A stretch of DNA of 64,000 bases from Strigamia acuminata (taxonomy: Eukaryota > Arthropoda > Chilopoda > Geophilomorpha > Linotaeniidae), in assembly GCA_949358305.1 (NCBI GenBank), contig OX442314.1, positions 3,723,087 through 3,787,086 on the forward strand, read 5' to 3'. Positions 20,946 through 31,900 of the stretch are shown here, one piece after another (position 1 is the stretch's first letter; every line of letters starts with the position of its first letter). A program made the translations under genes and the position numbers. The notes below the pieces were generated by a model. That model was not told where the DNA came from. It worked only from the letters and a program-made list of their open reading frames with translations, and made no database searches.

Positions 20946-21185
20946 ATTCCATTTCCAAACAGTTAAACACATATTTCTCAACCAGTAAAGTTAAAATTTC
21001 CAAATGTAAAATATGAGTTTCCCATCGGTAAATAACAACTTTCCCAATATAAAATTTGATATTTCTTACATTTCTACTAAATTACATGTATCACATTGTT
21101 TCTTATTATTATCATCATTGGTTGTTACTTCAAGTACTTTTTATACAATTGATTTTATATTTATTAATTTAACTCCAACACGGAT

Positions 21186-22460
21186 CACTCCTTATTAGCG
21201 AATCCCATTTTAGCAAATTTTAATAGGGGGTTTCATTAAATGAGTGATTAGTTGATTACTTTGATTACTTTGATTACTTGATTATTTGATGTATCATGTG
21301 ACTGGATTCAACCAATCCTGAGAATAATCACTTCAGCAAATAAGCAACTAAGCAAGTAATCAAGTAATCATCCCAAAACATGATTTTCTGCTGACTTGGG
21401 CGATTATGAGTGCTCTCTCAACTCAAACCAACATGGCGGCGCCACACCCGCTTCAGCTAAACAAGGTCATAATTTAACAAAGTGTGCTCAGTTTAGGTTA
21501 AACTGAACACACAAAACAAGTTAGGGAGTTGCAATTGTTACTTGTAGCAACTTTTTTTAAACAATTGCTACGTATCTAGGTTACACTTTAAACAATTCCG
21601 CCCATCGGAACAATCTACATGTTACGGTTGCTGCATCACCTTTTTAGGTTTTCCCTTGCATGTTTGCACAGAAAGTCATGTGACCAACACAGAAAGTCAT
21701 GTGACCAACACAGAAAGTCATGTGACCAACACATAATCACACCTACCAATAATCACATAATCATATTTTTTGTTTGGCCCTCAATAATTGAGTGATTATG
21801 ATTATTGCAATAATCAAAGTAATCAACTAATCACTCATTTAATGAAACCCGCTAATTTTATAAACCCATTTTAGCGATCTCATTTTAGCGAAAATGAGAT
21901 TACATCACCGCAACATTGGGTGCATTTTAGCGAAACCCGTTTTAGCGAAAAATGTATTTTTTAAAAAAAGATCAAACACTGTGCTTTTACATTATAAATG
22001 AATAACTAACCCAACTAGGAATTGCACGTTTAAACTTCTCACTTCTCTTCCAAACAAAGTTGGACGGAGAAATAACTCGAGATCGTTTTTCCGGCGATTT
22101 TGTAGATTTGCGCGTCATTTTCGGCCTGTTTTGTGGCGTTTTCTTCCGCTTTTCGGCCGGTTTCGTCGGTTTCTGCGTAGATTTCGCTCGTTTTTGCAGA
22201 GTTGTCGTTTGCTTCACCGGCGTTGTTCGTTTCTGTGGACTTTTCGTCCGTTTCGGCGAAGGTTTCCTCCGTGTTGACGGAACGTTCGCCACTTTCGCCA
22301 CTTTCGTCGGAGTTTTGGCTATTTTAACCACTCCGTTTTAGCGAATCTCACTTTAGCGAATCTCACTTTAGCGAACACATCGTTTTAGCGGATTTTTTGG
22401 CGCTAAAACAAGGTATTTGCTAAAACGAGTCGTCGCTAAAACAATGTGCACTCCCACAAC
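21186..22460 (-). repeat. TTTTAGCGA-rich repeat with a Lys/Thr/Pro-rich open frame
   Basis: The motif CATTTTAGCGA or its inverse recurs many times (about 21190-21215, 21880-21960 and 22330-22445). Between the clusters a 114-residue minus-strand frame (22331-21987) is made of repeating KRT, TPTK and SPxKR units, like a histone H1 tail or an AT-binding tail. It may be a real small basic protein or a product of repeat structure. The hAT-like MITE at 21228-21850 lies inside this repeat. Confidence 0.5.
21228..21850. mobile_element. MITE with 40-bp inverted ends
   Basis: The two ends, GGGTTTCATTAAATGAGTGA onward and its inverse, are perfect inverted repeats of about 40 bp. Imperfect flanks GCAAATTTTA and GCTAATTTTA may be the target duplication. 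There is no transposase frame. An internal 21-bp unit (CACAGAAAGTCATGTGACCAA) is repeated three times at 21667-21729. Confidence 0.75.
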
Positions 22461-23090
22461 AGCGTCAAATACTATACGCATTTTTGTCGTCGTTCGATTT
22501 TCGCGGATGACTAGTTTATGCGGCATGTAATAAGTTGCGTTGGATTCATCGTTTTATTTTATCTCCTCCACGATTCCTTGTTCCAGTTGGTCGTCTATCA
22601 CCAGTCACCACTTTGTATTCGAAGTAAAGGTTGGGTTGCTTCCGGAATCTGCGAATGAGATTTAAAAACGCTGTTCTGCCACTTGACGGTTGTCTTCGAG
22701 TTTGTCTGGATTGATGATCCACAGCATGTCGACCATTTAATTGAATTCCCATGATGGGAATTCAATTAAATGGTCGACATGCATCCATTTAATTAAATTA
22801 TTAAATCTTTCCAATGCTTGCATTTCATCCGTTGAGTTTATTGATTCGTGCTTTACTCCAATAGCTTCTAATTCCCAAAATTGGCGAAGAATGTTGTCAT
22901 TGGATGGATGAACCATAATTTGGTTGATGCGATGTGTCTGTGTTGCAAGGATTTGAGTTGCTTTCGTTGTCTGGCCATGCAGGGTCCAACCAAATATTGT
23001 TTTTACTGCCATTAGATGTTCTTCAATTGCCTTGATTCGTTCCGTCACCACTTTCCAATAGTTATCGCGTCTGATCAAAATGGCAACTTG
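22450..23090 (-). pseudogene. BEL/Pao pol remnant
   Basis: Translated pieces KAIEEHLMAVKTIFGWTLHG, FWELEAIGVKHES and LIRRFRKQPNLYFEYK match the region between protease and RT of the intact BEL protein at 28944 (IEENLIAIETLFGWTLMG, FWELESIGIRH, LVRKFKKNPGFYAAYK). The frame is broken and rearranged by a palindromic duplication near 22753. A related remnant lies at about 39416-39740 on the plus strand. Confidence 0.8.
22724..22782. repeat. 59-bp perfect palindrome
   Basis: Two 29-bp arms (GCATGTCGACCATTTAATTG onward) are exact inverse copies around a single central G at 22753. It lies in the BEL remnant and looks like a head-to-head duplication. Confidence 0.9.
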
Positions 23091-23383
23091 TCTGCAAGTT
23101 GTGAATTTAATAAATAAATAAATAAATAAATAAATAAACCATGCACCATGGATATTGATGTGAGCTCATACATCCTCTTCCATCTGAAACTATGAACTTT
23201 TCTATCAAGGAATTGAATTCCCTCTGCCTTTTCAAAGTTATTTACCAATGCATTAAAATGCATTTGATTTTGACTTTAGATAAAAATTTGAATAGACTGT
23301 GATGTGTTTACAACACAATTATTTAAAATGGCTATTGATGCCTATAGTGATGTCATTGGCTTGGATGATATTTTGGTGCAATT

Positions 23384-24347
23384 TGTGGTGATCTCAAATA
23401 TTTCACCAACTTAGAAGATAAATTAATTGTGTCTTCTAATTAATTTGACTGTGGCACACGCCAAGTCGAATCATGTGACGAAGGGGAGGAAACTTTCCTA
23501 GGCACATATCACCCCAGGTTGGCTGGGGTGAAAGACGGTAATTAACCGTTATGGTGCAATATTGGGCAATAATCCTTTGTTGCACCAGTTTCAGCTAATT
23601 GCGCAGATTATCTGCGCAATATTGAAGCGTGCCGGGCTCGCGCCCTAGCTTCAATCGGGACTCTTGACAAAATACACAAACCACAAACATCACTGCTTTT
23701 CTGCTCCTGACAAAAAGTATTGATCGTGGACTGTGTAACCGTCAAGTTTCACCAGCTTGCTTTGTAACAACTTACAAGGCCAGCAATTCTGTTTGAATTA
23801 GCCGTAGCTAATTCCAGCAAACGTAGAGAAGAAGTTTCCCGACAATCGTGAACCATCGTCGTCGCTGCCGCGCGAACGTCAGCCACCGCCATCGTACGAG
23901 AGCCGGACGCCTGTAGCCGTCAACCACCGCCATCGAGCCGTCGCACGAGCCACAGAAGGACCCACGAGAACCATCGTCGCCAGGACCATCGTTCGTGAGT
24001 CGTTTAACGAAGACATTTTGCCTTCGTAACAACTTCCAGTTGTCAAGCGCCATCGCCGCGCTTTGTAGCTTGCAACAGTCGTTGCAAGCCCTTCCATTGT
24101 TATTTCCCGCTCATTATTTCGCGACTTTGTCGCATATTGTTCTCATTTAGTCATTTTATACTTAGTCATTGTAATTAAGTGTAATAAAAAGTATTCATTT
24201 GAATTAAATACTGTCTTTTTATTTCTCTCTCTCATAAAATTAACCCTAGATAATTTACGGCCGCGATATAAGTCTTATTTTAGCATTCACCTGCGGTTTC
24301 CGAGCATATTAATTAGTAATTTGTTCGAAATAACCCGGATCGCAGCA
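23384..24347 (+). mobile_element. Solo LTR of the element C family
   Basis: The 964-bp sequence starts TGTGGTGATC and ends CGCAGCA. It aligns with the 5' LTR of element C (39896-40853). It is flanked by AATT (23380-23383 and 24348-24351). Copy A shows the same locus without it (near 6677), which confirms the insertion and borders. Confidence 0.92.
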
Positions 24348-26185
24348 AATTTTCAAATTTGATCAATGTGAATCAAATTTTTTGCTAGTTTATTTTTTGG
24401 TGGTTTTGTTTTATTTTTGTTTTATATTTTACACTAATTTAGTATTGGCTCTGCTGCACATAGTTAACCTTTTCTGATGTAGAACTCTGTACAGTATTCT
24501 GCTGACCTCTGCAGACTATTCTGCAGACCTCTGCAGACTATTCTGCAGAAAAAGCCTTCTGCAGTTTTCTGGGAAATTTTTCTGCAGAAAAAGCCTTCTG
24601 CAGTTTTCTGGGAAATTTTTCTGCAGAAAAAGCTTTCTGCAGAACTTTTTCTGCAGAAAAGGTTAACATTTTGCTGCAGAATTTTGTAGAATTTGGTAAT
24701 TTTTTTCTGGAGAATTTTGTAGAATTTGGTAATTTTTTTCTGGAGAATTTTGTAGAATTTGGTAATTTTTTTATGGAGAATTTGGTAATTTTTTCTGCAG
24801 AATACTTTTTTGAATAGCATGCAGAATTCTGCAGAACTTTTTTTTTACCTGGGGCTTCTTTAATACCTTAATAATTCATCTGTATTTAACTGAATAAAAT
24901 TAGTGCTCATTTTATTTTAACCAATTTGTATTTATTTAATATTCCTAGACATTTCAGCCAGTTTAGAGTTTAAGTCCTACTTGTATAAAGGGCATCTCAA
25001 CTGCATAATTTATTATTTATTTAATAATAAGTTTTTAATTAGTTTTGACCAATATTATTTTGAAACTCAGTAGCAGTGATAAAAAATGTGTGTTAAATAC
25101 TACTGTACTGATAATTTGTGAAATATGATATTATGCATGAGAAAAGCAAAAACTAGGTTTGAACATAATTTATTCTTGATTTACTTTCTACAAACAAATT
25201 CACAGATGGAATGTCAAGCATTTCAATCAAACAAAAGTTAATCACCACCAGCACCTTTATCATCTTTATCTTTGTAAATGTGTTCGGAAGTAGGAAATGG
25301 TCCACGAGTGTTGGTCGAGTTTGTCTAACTGACTTTATTGGCCAAAAATACAAAATGGCTGAAGCCCAAAAGGATTAAGATAGCAGAACATGATTGGTTG
25401 GGCGGGGGGAGGGGTGGCGGGCGCCACCTCAAAGGAGTTGGCTGCACATATAAGGCAAAGCCTTACAATATTTTCTGCTTTTTCTTTAATCTAAGTTCTT
25501 TAGTACAGAAGTTAAAAAGTAGTGCTAAATTAGGTCTGAGCGTGGAGACTGCAGCCGCTAAAATAAAATTTAAAAAAGAAAAAAAAAAAACATTATTACT
25601 GTATTAAGATTTCTGCTTTTTACCCTCGGAGGCTTAAGGGTAAAAAATATGCGCCGTTCTGGTGTAAGGCATTTCGGATTTATGGACAATTTTCAGGTTC
25701 ATTGCTCAAAGCGCAATTTAGTTATTTTTGTAGTTTTTTACTAATTTTATACTTGTAGAGGCCGCAATATGTTAATGCAATAATAATGAACTTTGAACCA
25801 TCTGGTGGAGGTTTTAAGCACCACCAGTAAATGCAAAAAGGCTGTTAACTGAAGCGCTCTTTACTAAAGCAGCAAAGCCTGTTTAAAAATTTTGCTGATG
25901 GAACTTTAAGGGGCAGAAAATTTCAATTCAGAATAAGTAATTAAATAAACAACTAATACATACAAATTTCATACGAGTCAAAGTCTGACACCATATAAAC
26001 AAAATCACAAATTTTCAGCAAAAAAAATTGATAGAAAAAAAATTCTTTATTCAAGAAAGAGCTTGTCTATAAATCCGTATAGCCTTATGCCTCCGAGGAT
26101 TAAAGACTTTTATTTAACTTGACATGAATATTTGTTTGTTTCAACTACCGGCGTTGCTAGCCCCACCTGTACGTGACAGAAACTA
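24348..26185. repeat. 3' flank of the copy B gene, part of the segmental duplication
   Basis: It matches copy A (about 6677-8150) and inverted copy C. It includes a CTGCAG-rich block at 24460-24830 and low-complexity A/T. A B-specific stretch at about 25274-25540 with a GC-rich core replaces unrelated sequence in copy A and may be a small unrecognised insertion. Confidence 0.6.
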
Positions 26186-28315
26186 TCATGGATCCCAAAG
26201 CACCTGACCGAACTCTAAAACAGCTTTTATCGGTATGACTTTGGTACCACAAGAGTCTCCATCAATTCTGAAACCAGGCTCAGCTTGTAGAGGATTTAAT
26301 GCGCTACAAACTTCTTTCGTACTGTATATTATGTCTTTTAATATTGTAAAGAAAAAGTACAGCCTTGGACATAAAAATTGTCCCAGTCCAGCTTGAAGCT
26401 CACCTGCAGAATGAGCGGTTTCAGCTGTATCCACCAGGTGGTGTAAAAACTTACTAATAAGTTGGAGTATAATAAATTGTCTGTGAAAAGTCTGTTTGGA
26501 AACGGTTGCATTCAGTGTTGGAAAGTCATTGGAAATTTGATGTTTGTACAATTTGGAATATACAGGGTGAAAGAAAAGTCTGTCACTCTACTAAATATTT
26601 CTGAAAGTGCTGATAATGCATCTAATCTAATGATGGAAAGTATTAAAGTTGGGTGGAAAATTTTTTGATGACCCAAAATTTGACCTTGGGATGTTCCTTC
26701 AAGGTCATTGGAAAATTATCTTGGAAACCATTAGAGATAGACAGAAATTTCCAATTGTAAACTTGTAGAGCAACATTTATTTAGTCTAAAAATGACTACT
26801 CCTCAAATATTTTGGACTAAAAATTTTTAAGAAACTGAGTTTTTTTAAGACTTTTTCTTTTCAAAAACTCATTTTTCTGCCCATATTTCTGCAACGGTGC
26901 CAGATATGCAAATTCCAACTGGGAGAATCAATTTTTTTTAGGTCATTTTACATCTAATTAGCACGTTTTTGGCACTTTTTTAATTTGGGTCATTTTTCCT
27001 TTGACTTGTATCTACTTTAGAAAATTGTGATTATCTTAAACTTTTTAAGTACAAAAGATTTGAGGAGTAGTCATTTCTAGACTAAATAAATGTTGCTCTA
27101 CAAGTTTACAATTGGAAATTTGTGTCTATCTCTAACGATTTCCAAGATAATTTTCCAATGACCTTGAAGGAACATCCCAAGGTCAAATTTTGGATCATCA
27201 AAAAATTTCCCACCTAACTTTAATACTTTCCATCATTTATTAGAGTGACAGACTTTTCTTTCACCCTGTATAACTTTGGAGTTTGGAAATTTTGCATTTC
27301 AGTAATATTTCCAAAATATTTTATGGACAAAAATCTAATTTTTTTGCAGTGTAAATATCAAAGAAATACCGGTAGCGAAATAAATAGAATAGAAATAGAA
27401 TACAATGGAAATATTTACCATGCCAAAATTTCTAGTTATTAGGAAACGGAATAAATATATATTACTTCTTACCTAGATCTAAAGGAACTGCACCTCTTTT
27501 ATAAAGCTTGTTTGTGTTTTCAAATATCTCGTCCTCGCTTTGTTCATCACAAATTTTAAACTTAATTTTGTACAGAGAGTTTACATAGTAGTTACGGAGA
27601 TAGTTGTTCTTCCTGTTGGACAGTAGTTTAAACTCGTTCTAAACAGGTGACAAATGCAAATATTGTTTACAAAGAGAGATCATGTTGTAAAAGGGAAAAA
27701 AATAATAATTAGCTCACTGATTTGAATAATGCTCCACACTTGGGTGATTCTGGAAAATCGTAGTCTTGTGCCTTGCAAAGTGTCGCCTAAAAATAAAGAA
27801 ACAAAGTTGTCGGAAACGTTTATAGGAACAAACAGGTTTGTCTTTACTACAAATTACATTTATTTCTAAGAAGCCGGACATACAGCCACAGTAAATCTTG
27901 GAAAACTGAAAAATATCAACATTTTAGTGATAATTCAATGTAATATTTTGTCTTAAATCTACTTTGCCATCGTCTTCAGTGAAAACCTTGTTACCGTAGT
28001 TGCACAGCGCTTCGGCTGTTCTTTTAGTTGGATTGCATCCCTTGAAAAGTGAAGTCATTGAATTAGTACAGTTGATACCAATATGGATATGAGAAAATTT
28101 AACAATTTACAAACAAAATTCAGTATTTAAACATTAAAATTGAGAAAATCACGTATAGAAATGCTATTACTGTGCGCCATTACCAATACAGGTTATATAA
28201 GTGTGACACTCGTGGATCAGGACAATGTGCATAAAAGCTAACTTACACTCGAATCCTCAGCTGTAGCCGTAGCAATAGCAGCGAGAATAAGAAAGAAACA
28301 GTTGAGGTTCAGCAT
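26186..28315 (-). CDS. Small secreted cysteine-containing protein, copy B, six exons
   Basis: Minus-strand exons inferred: 28315-28247, 28040-27963, 27905-27858, 27786-27718, 27638-27473 and 26424-26186. Together they give 669 bp, or 222 residues plus a stop. All junctions have GT-AG borders and matching phases. Residues 1-19 (MLNLNCFFLILAAIATATA) form a signal peptide. Exon 3 carries the CGCMSG motif, exon 4 PKCG and exon 5 FKICDEQSED, matching the gene at 3220. Exon 2 ends at GGCAAA|GTAGAT, because the donor used in the 3220 gene has changed from GTAAA to CTAAA here. The C-terminal exon differs from the 3220 gene. Intron 5 holds a 700-bp MITE. A BEL element sits 11 bp before the start codon, so expression may be lost or under LTR control. 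Function unknown. Confidence 0.7.
26571..27270. mobile_element. mariner-like foldback MITE in intron 5
   Basis: The 700-bp element starts TACAGGGTGAAAGAAAAGTC and ends in the inverse (GACTTTTCTTTCACCCTGTA). The arms stay complementary for about 250 bp with some mismatches. TA flanks it at 26569-26570 and 27271-27272. Copies A and C lack it, which fixes the borders. There is no transposase frame. Confidence 0.9.
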
Positions 28316-28321
28316 TCTGCA

Positions 28322-28326
28322 ATGTG
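28322..28326. repeat. BEL target-site duplication, left copy
   Basis: ATGTG here is matched by ATGTG at 34684-34688 just beyond the right LTR. Confidence 0.85.
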
Positions 28327-28856
28327 TGTAAAATCTAGACTGATTTAATTTGTTTTTAATGTTTATTCATGTATTTGATTTTAGTAATTTTGTCTTAGTT
28401 TAATTATCGATTGAATTTAGTGATTGATTTGTGTTTATTACAATTAAGTGTTTTGTGTTTTGTTTTGTGTTTTGTGTTCTTTTTCATTCATTGTGCCTTA
28501 TTGTGTATTATCGTGTTTAATTGTGTTTCATCATGGTTTTTGCTGACTTTTCAGTTGTGTTATTGCATTAAATTGTCTGTGTTCTTTTTGTGTTATATAA
28601 ATCGCTCGAGGGTCTTTTCGAGAGCCCTCTTTTATGTAAATTGGGTATCTTTCGGCCCTTGTTGACCGGATGTAGACCCCGTTTTTTCTATGTAACCCAC
28701 ATTCCACCCTCAACTCGCTGACCACGCGTCACTTGTGAAAAAGAATGTCATTTTTCAACTCAAGTAAAATTAAAAGTTGTTAAGTTTTATTTCGACCGTC
28801 GCTTTTGCTGTTTTACAATTCATCACCCATCGTGAAGTTCATTTACAATTCGTAAA
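28327..28856 (+). repeat. 5' LTR of the BEL/Pao element
   Basis: The 530-bp repeat starts TGTAAAATC and ends ATTCGTAAA. It matches 34154-34683 throughout by eye. Open frames inside it occur identically in both LTRs and are not genes. Confidence 0.95.
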
Positions 28857-28857
28857 T

Positions 28858-28875
28858 TGGTGCCGAAACCCGGGA
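28858..28875 (+). promoter_or_regulatory. Primer binding site of the BEL element
   Basis: TGGTGCCGAAACCCGGGA begins 1 bp after the 5' LTR. The leading TGG would pair with a tRNA 3' CCA. I cannot name the tRNA with confidence. Confidence 0.75.
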
Positions 28876-28943
28876 CATCTTTCCAGGGAACAAACTCGTA
28901 ACTTCAATCTGAAAAAACTGCAAGTAGCATCTCGAATTTAACA

Positions 28944-31900
28944 ATGGCCGACGACCTCGCCGTGTTGAAGGCTCAGCGTGCAGTAACCCGTAGGCTGACC
29001 ACCACAACTATAACGAAGGCCAAAACAATTCTCGCTGGTATACCTATAAATGAACTCGATTTAAAAAAGATAAAAGTGCATCTACAAGCAAAATCAAATG
29101 AACTCAAATCGCTCGACGCCAAAATCTTGGCCATGCTCACCGACGAACAAGAGATAGATGAAGAAATCACTCGATCCGAGACTGAATATCACGAAAAAAT
29201 TATTGATTGTGGTGTCGAAATCGACGAGGCGCTAATTACTTTCATCGCGCCCCCAACCACACCTGTACTCCCGCCGATAACAAATAATTACCACGGGACC
29301 GCGAGTGTGCCACAAGACTCACCCATGCGACTGCCCAAGTACGACACAATTAAATTCAAAGGAGATCCGCTGGACTGGGCTGACTTTTGGGGTAATTTTG
29401 AGATCTCAATTGACACCAAAACGAACATTTCTGCGCAAAGTAAATTGGTGTATTTAAAGTCGCTCTTGGATGGAGAAGCAGCACTCGTGTTGAAGGGATT
29501 ACCGCCAACAAATGAAAACTATCCGATCGCTAAAAAATTGTTGCTCGAACGCTTTGGCCGTACAGATGTTCTTCTCAGCGCACATTTACGCTCCCTAATG
29601 AAAATGAAACCCGTACGTGATATTCTCGATCCTATTCCTCTTCAAAAATTGTACGATGAGTGTGAAACACACGTACGCGGTCTGAATGCGGCAAATATGA
29701 ATGTTGATGCCATTGACGCAACAGCGTGTCCACTCATTCTAGGACTAGTGCCACGACAAATTTCGCTGGAATTTTCACGTCAATATCCCGACGGGAAATA
29801 CAAAGCTAAAGATTTGTTGGACATGGTGCGTAACGAACTCGTGCACCACAATAAAATTGAGAACTTTCAAGATCTTCACCGCTCAACAGAGAAAAGCAAA
29901 CCTGAAAAAATTGAGGTAGACAAATCCAATCAAAAACCCAATCGTGTGCCGTCTGCTCGTGTTTTGAGCACAACAATTACTAATTGCATGTTTTGCAACA
30001 AGACTCATGAGCGTGACGGGTGTTTGACTACCGCAACCGAACGTAAAGAGTTCGTTAAAAAGGAAGGTCGCTGTTTCAAATGCTTAAAAAAAGGACATTC
30101 GTCTCGAAACTGCACCTTCCGTGTTACGTGTAAACTGTGTCAACGCCATCACAACCAACTCGTGTGCGAAGGCCCATCTGAGACGCCAAAAGAAAAAGTC
30201 ACTTTGCTCGTATCAACAAACGAAAACCTCGCTGCGTACGCACAACCTCCAACCGCAACATTGGCAACAATATTCGTAAAAATTCAAAACGAATCTCGTG
30301 AGTCCATCGTGCAGTGTTTGATCGATCCGGGAAGCCAGAGTTCCTTCGTACTGGCTAGTTTGGCAAAAGACTTGCATTTGAAGCCGAATGGAGAAGAACA
30401 TTTAAACGTGCACACTTTTGGAAATCAGACACCGTTGAACACTAAAGGAAATCGATTTGAACTCAAATTGTGCAATGTTGGCGACAAAAATCGATCGCTC
30501 TGCGTTAATGCGCTTGAAACGCCATGGATTACAAAACCCATTTGTACCAAATTGCAGGCTGGCTTACGAGCCGCCCTCGAACGCGATCAAATCGTGATTG
30601 ATTCTGGAAACAATACTAATTGCGATATTTTTATTCTTTTAGGCGCAGACTGTATCGCGAAGATACTTACGGGATGCATACGAAAAATCGAGGAAAATTT
30701 GATCGCCATAGAGACGCTATTTGGCTGGACTTTGATGGGGTCATCAATAAATGTCACGACAATGTCCACACTAGTCACCCGCGTGTGCAGTGTGCGTCTC
30801 GAGGAGCGACTGGACGAGAGTCTGAAAAAATTCTGGGAGCTCGAATCCATCGGCATTCGCCACGAGGGTGAAGACGAAACATTGACCGATCGAAATTCCT
30901 GCGCAATTCGTTTTCGCGAACAAGTGACGAGAGAAGAAGGAAGATACGTCGTCGCATTGCCGTGGTTGGTCGAACCGAGAAAACTTCACAATAATTACGA
31001 AATTGCTGAGAAACGTTTTTGGAATCTGGTAAGAAAATTTAAGAAAAATCCAGGATTCTACGCCGCCTACAAACAAATTTTCGACGATCAAATACGTGAT
31101 GGAATAATCGAAGAAGTTAATGAACCGCAACATGAAAATTCGTACTACATGCCACACCGAGCCGTTATTAAAGAAGATCGCGTCACGACAAAGATTCGGA
31201 TCGTTTTCGATGCCTCAGCTAAAGGAAAAAATGAACTTTCACTGAACGATTGCCTGGACAGCGGTCCTAATTTGCTGCCAGAAATACTTATATTGCTGAT
31301 TTTGTTTCGAAAAGAACCATTTGCTTATCTTTCGGACATAGAAAAGGCGTTTTTACAGCTATTGCTGAGAATGGCAGATCGGGATTTCGTTCGTTTCCTT
31401 TGGACACCGGAAGAATGGGACGGTCGGCAGTTTGTGAAGCCCAGAGTTATGCGCCAGAAAAGAGTAGTATTCGGAGTCAAATCAAGTCCCTACCTTTTAA
31501 ACGACTCAATTCAACTACATCTCGACAACATGCGTGAAAAATATGAAGAAACAGTTGCTCAAATCAAAGATAAATTTTACGTCGACGACTTGCTCGGTTG
31601 CGCCAAATCCGAAGGGGAGGTGGAAAAAATATTCCACGAAGCTCGCAAATTGATGATGGAAGCGCACATGCCCCTACGCAAATGGCAATCGAACTCACAA
31701 AGCTTGCGAGAACTTTTTGCGAGAGAAATTCCGTCGGACGCAAATCTGGTCGACGCCGACAAACACTCGACGTCCGTGTTGGGACTGATCTGGAACTTTA
31801 TAACCGACCACCTCCTGCTCGAAATAGGCGAATGGGCTGACGCACAAGATCAACTCAAGGAATCAAAACGTTTGATCGTTCAGTCCGTGGCAAGGATTTA

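Noticed and set aside
24464-24820. Lys-rich minus-strand frame resembling a basic protein
   Set aside because: It is produced by tandem CTGCAG/GGTAATTTTTT repeats, as is the frame at 38398-38868.
28411-28725. Open frames in the BEL LTR
   Set aside because: They occur identically in the second LTR at 34238-34552 and reflect T-rich LTR sequence, not genes.
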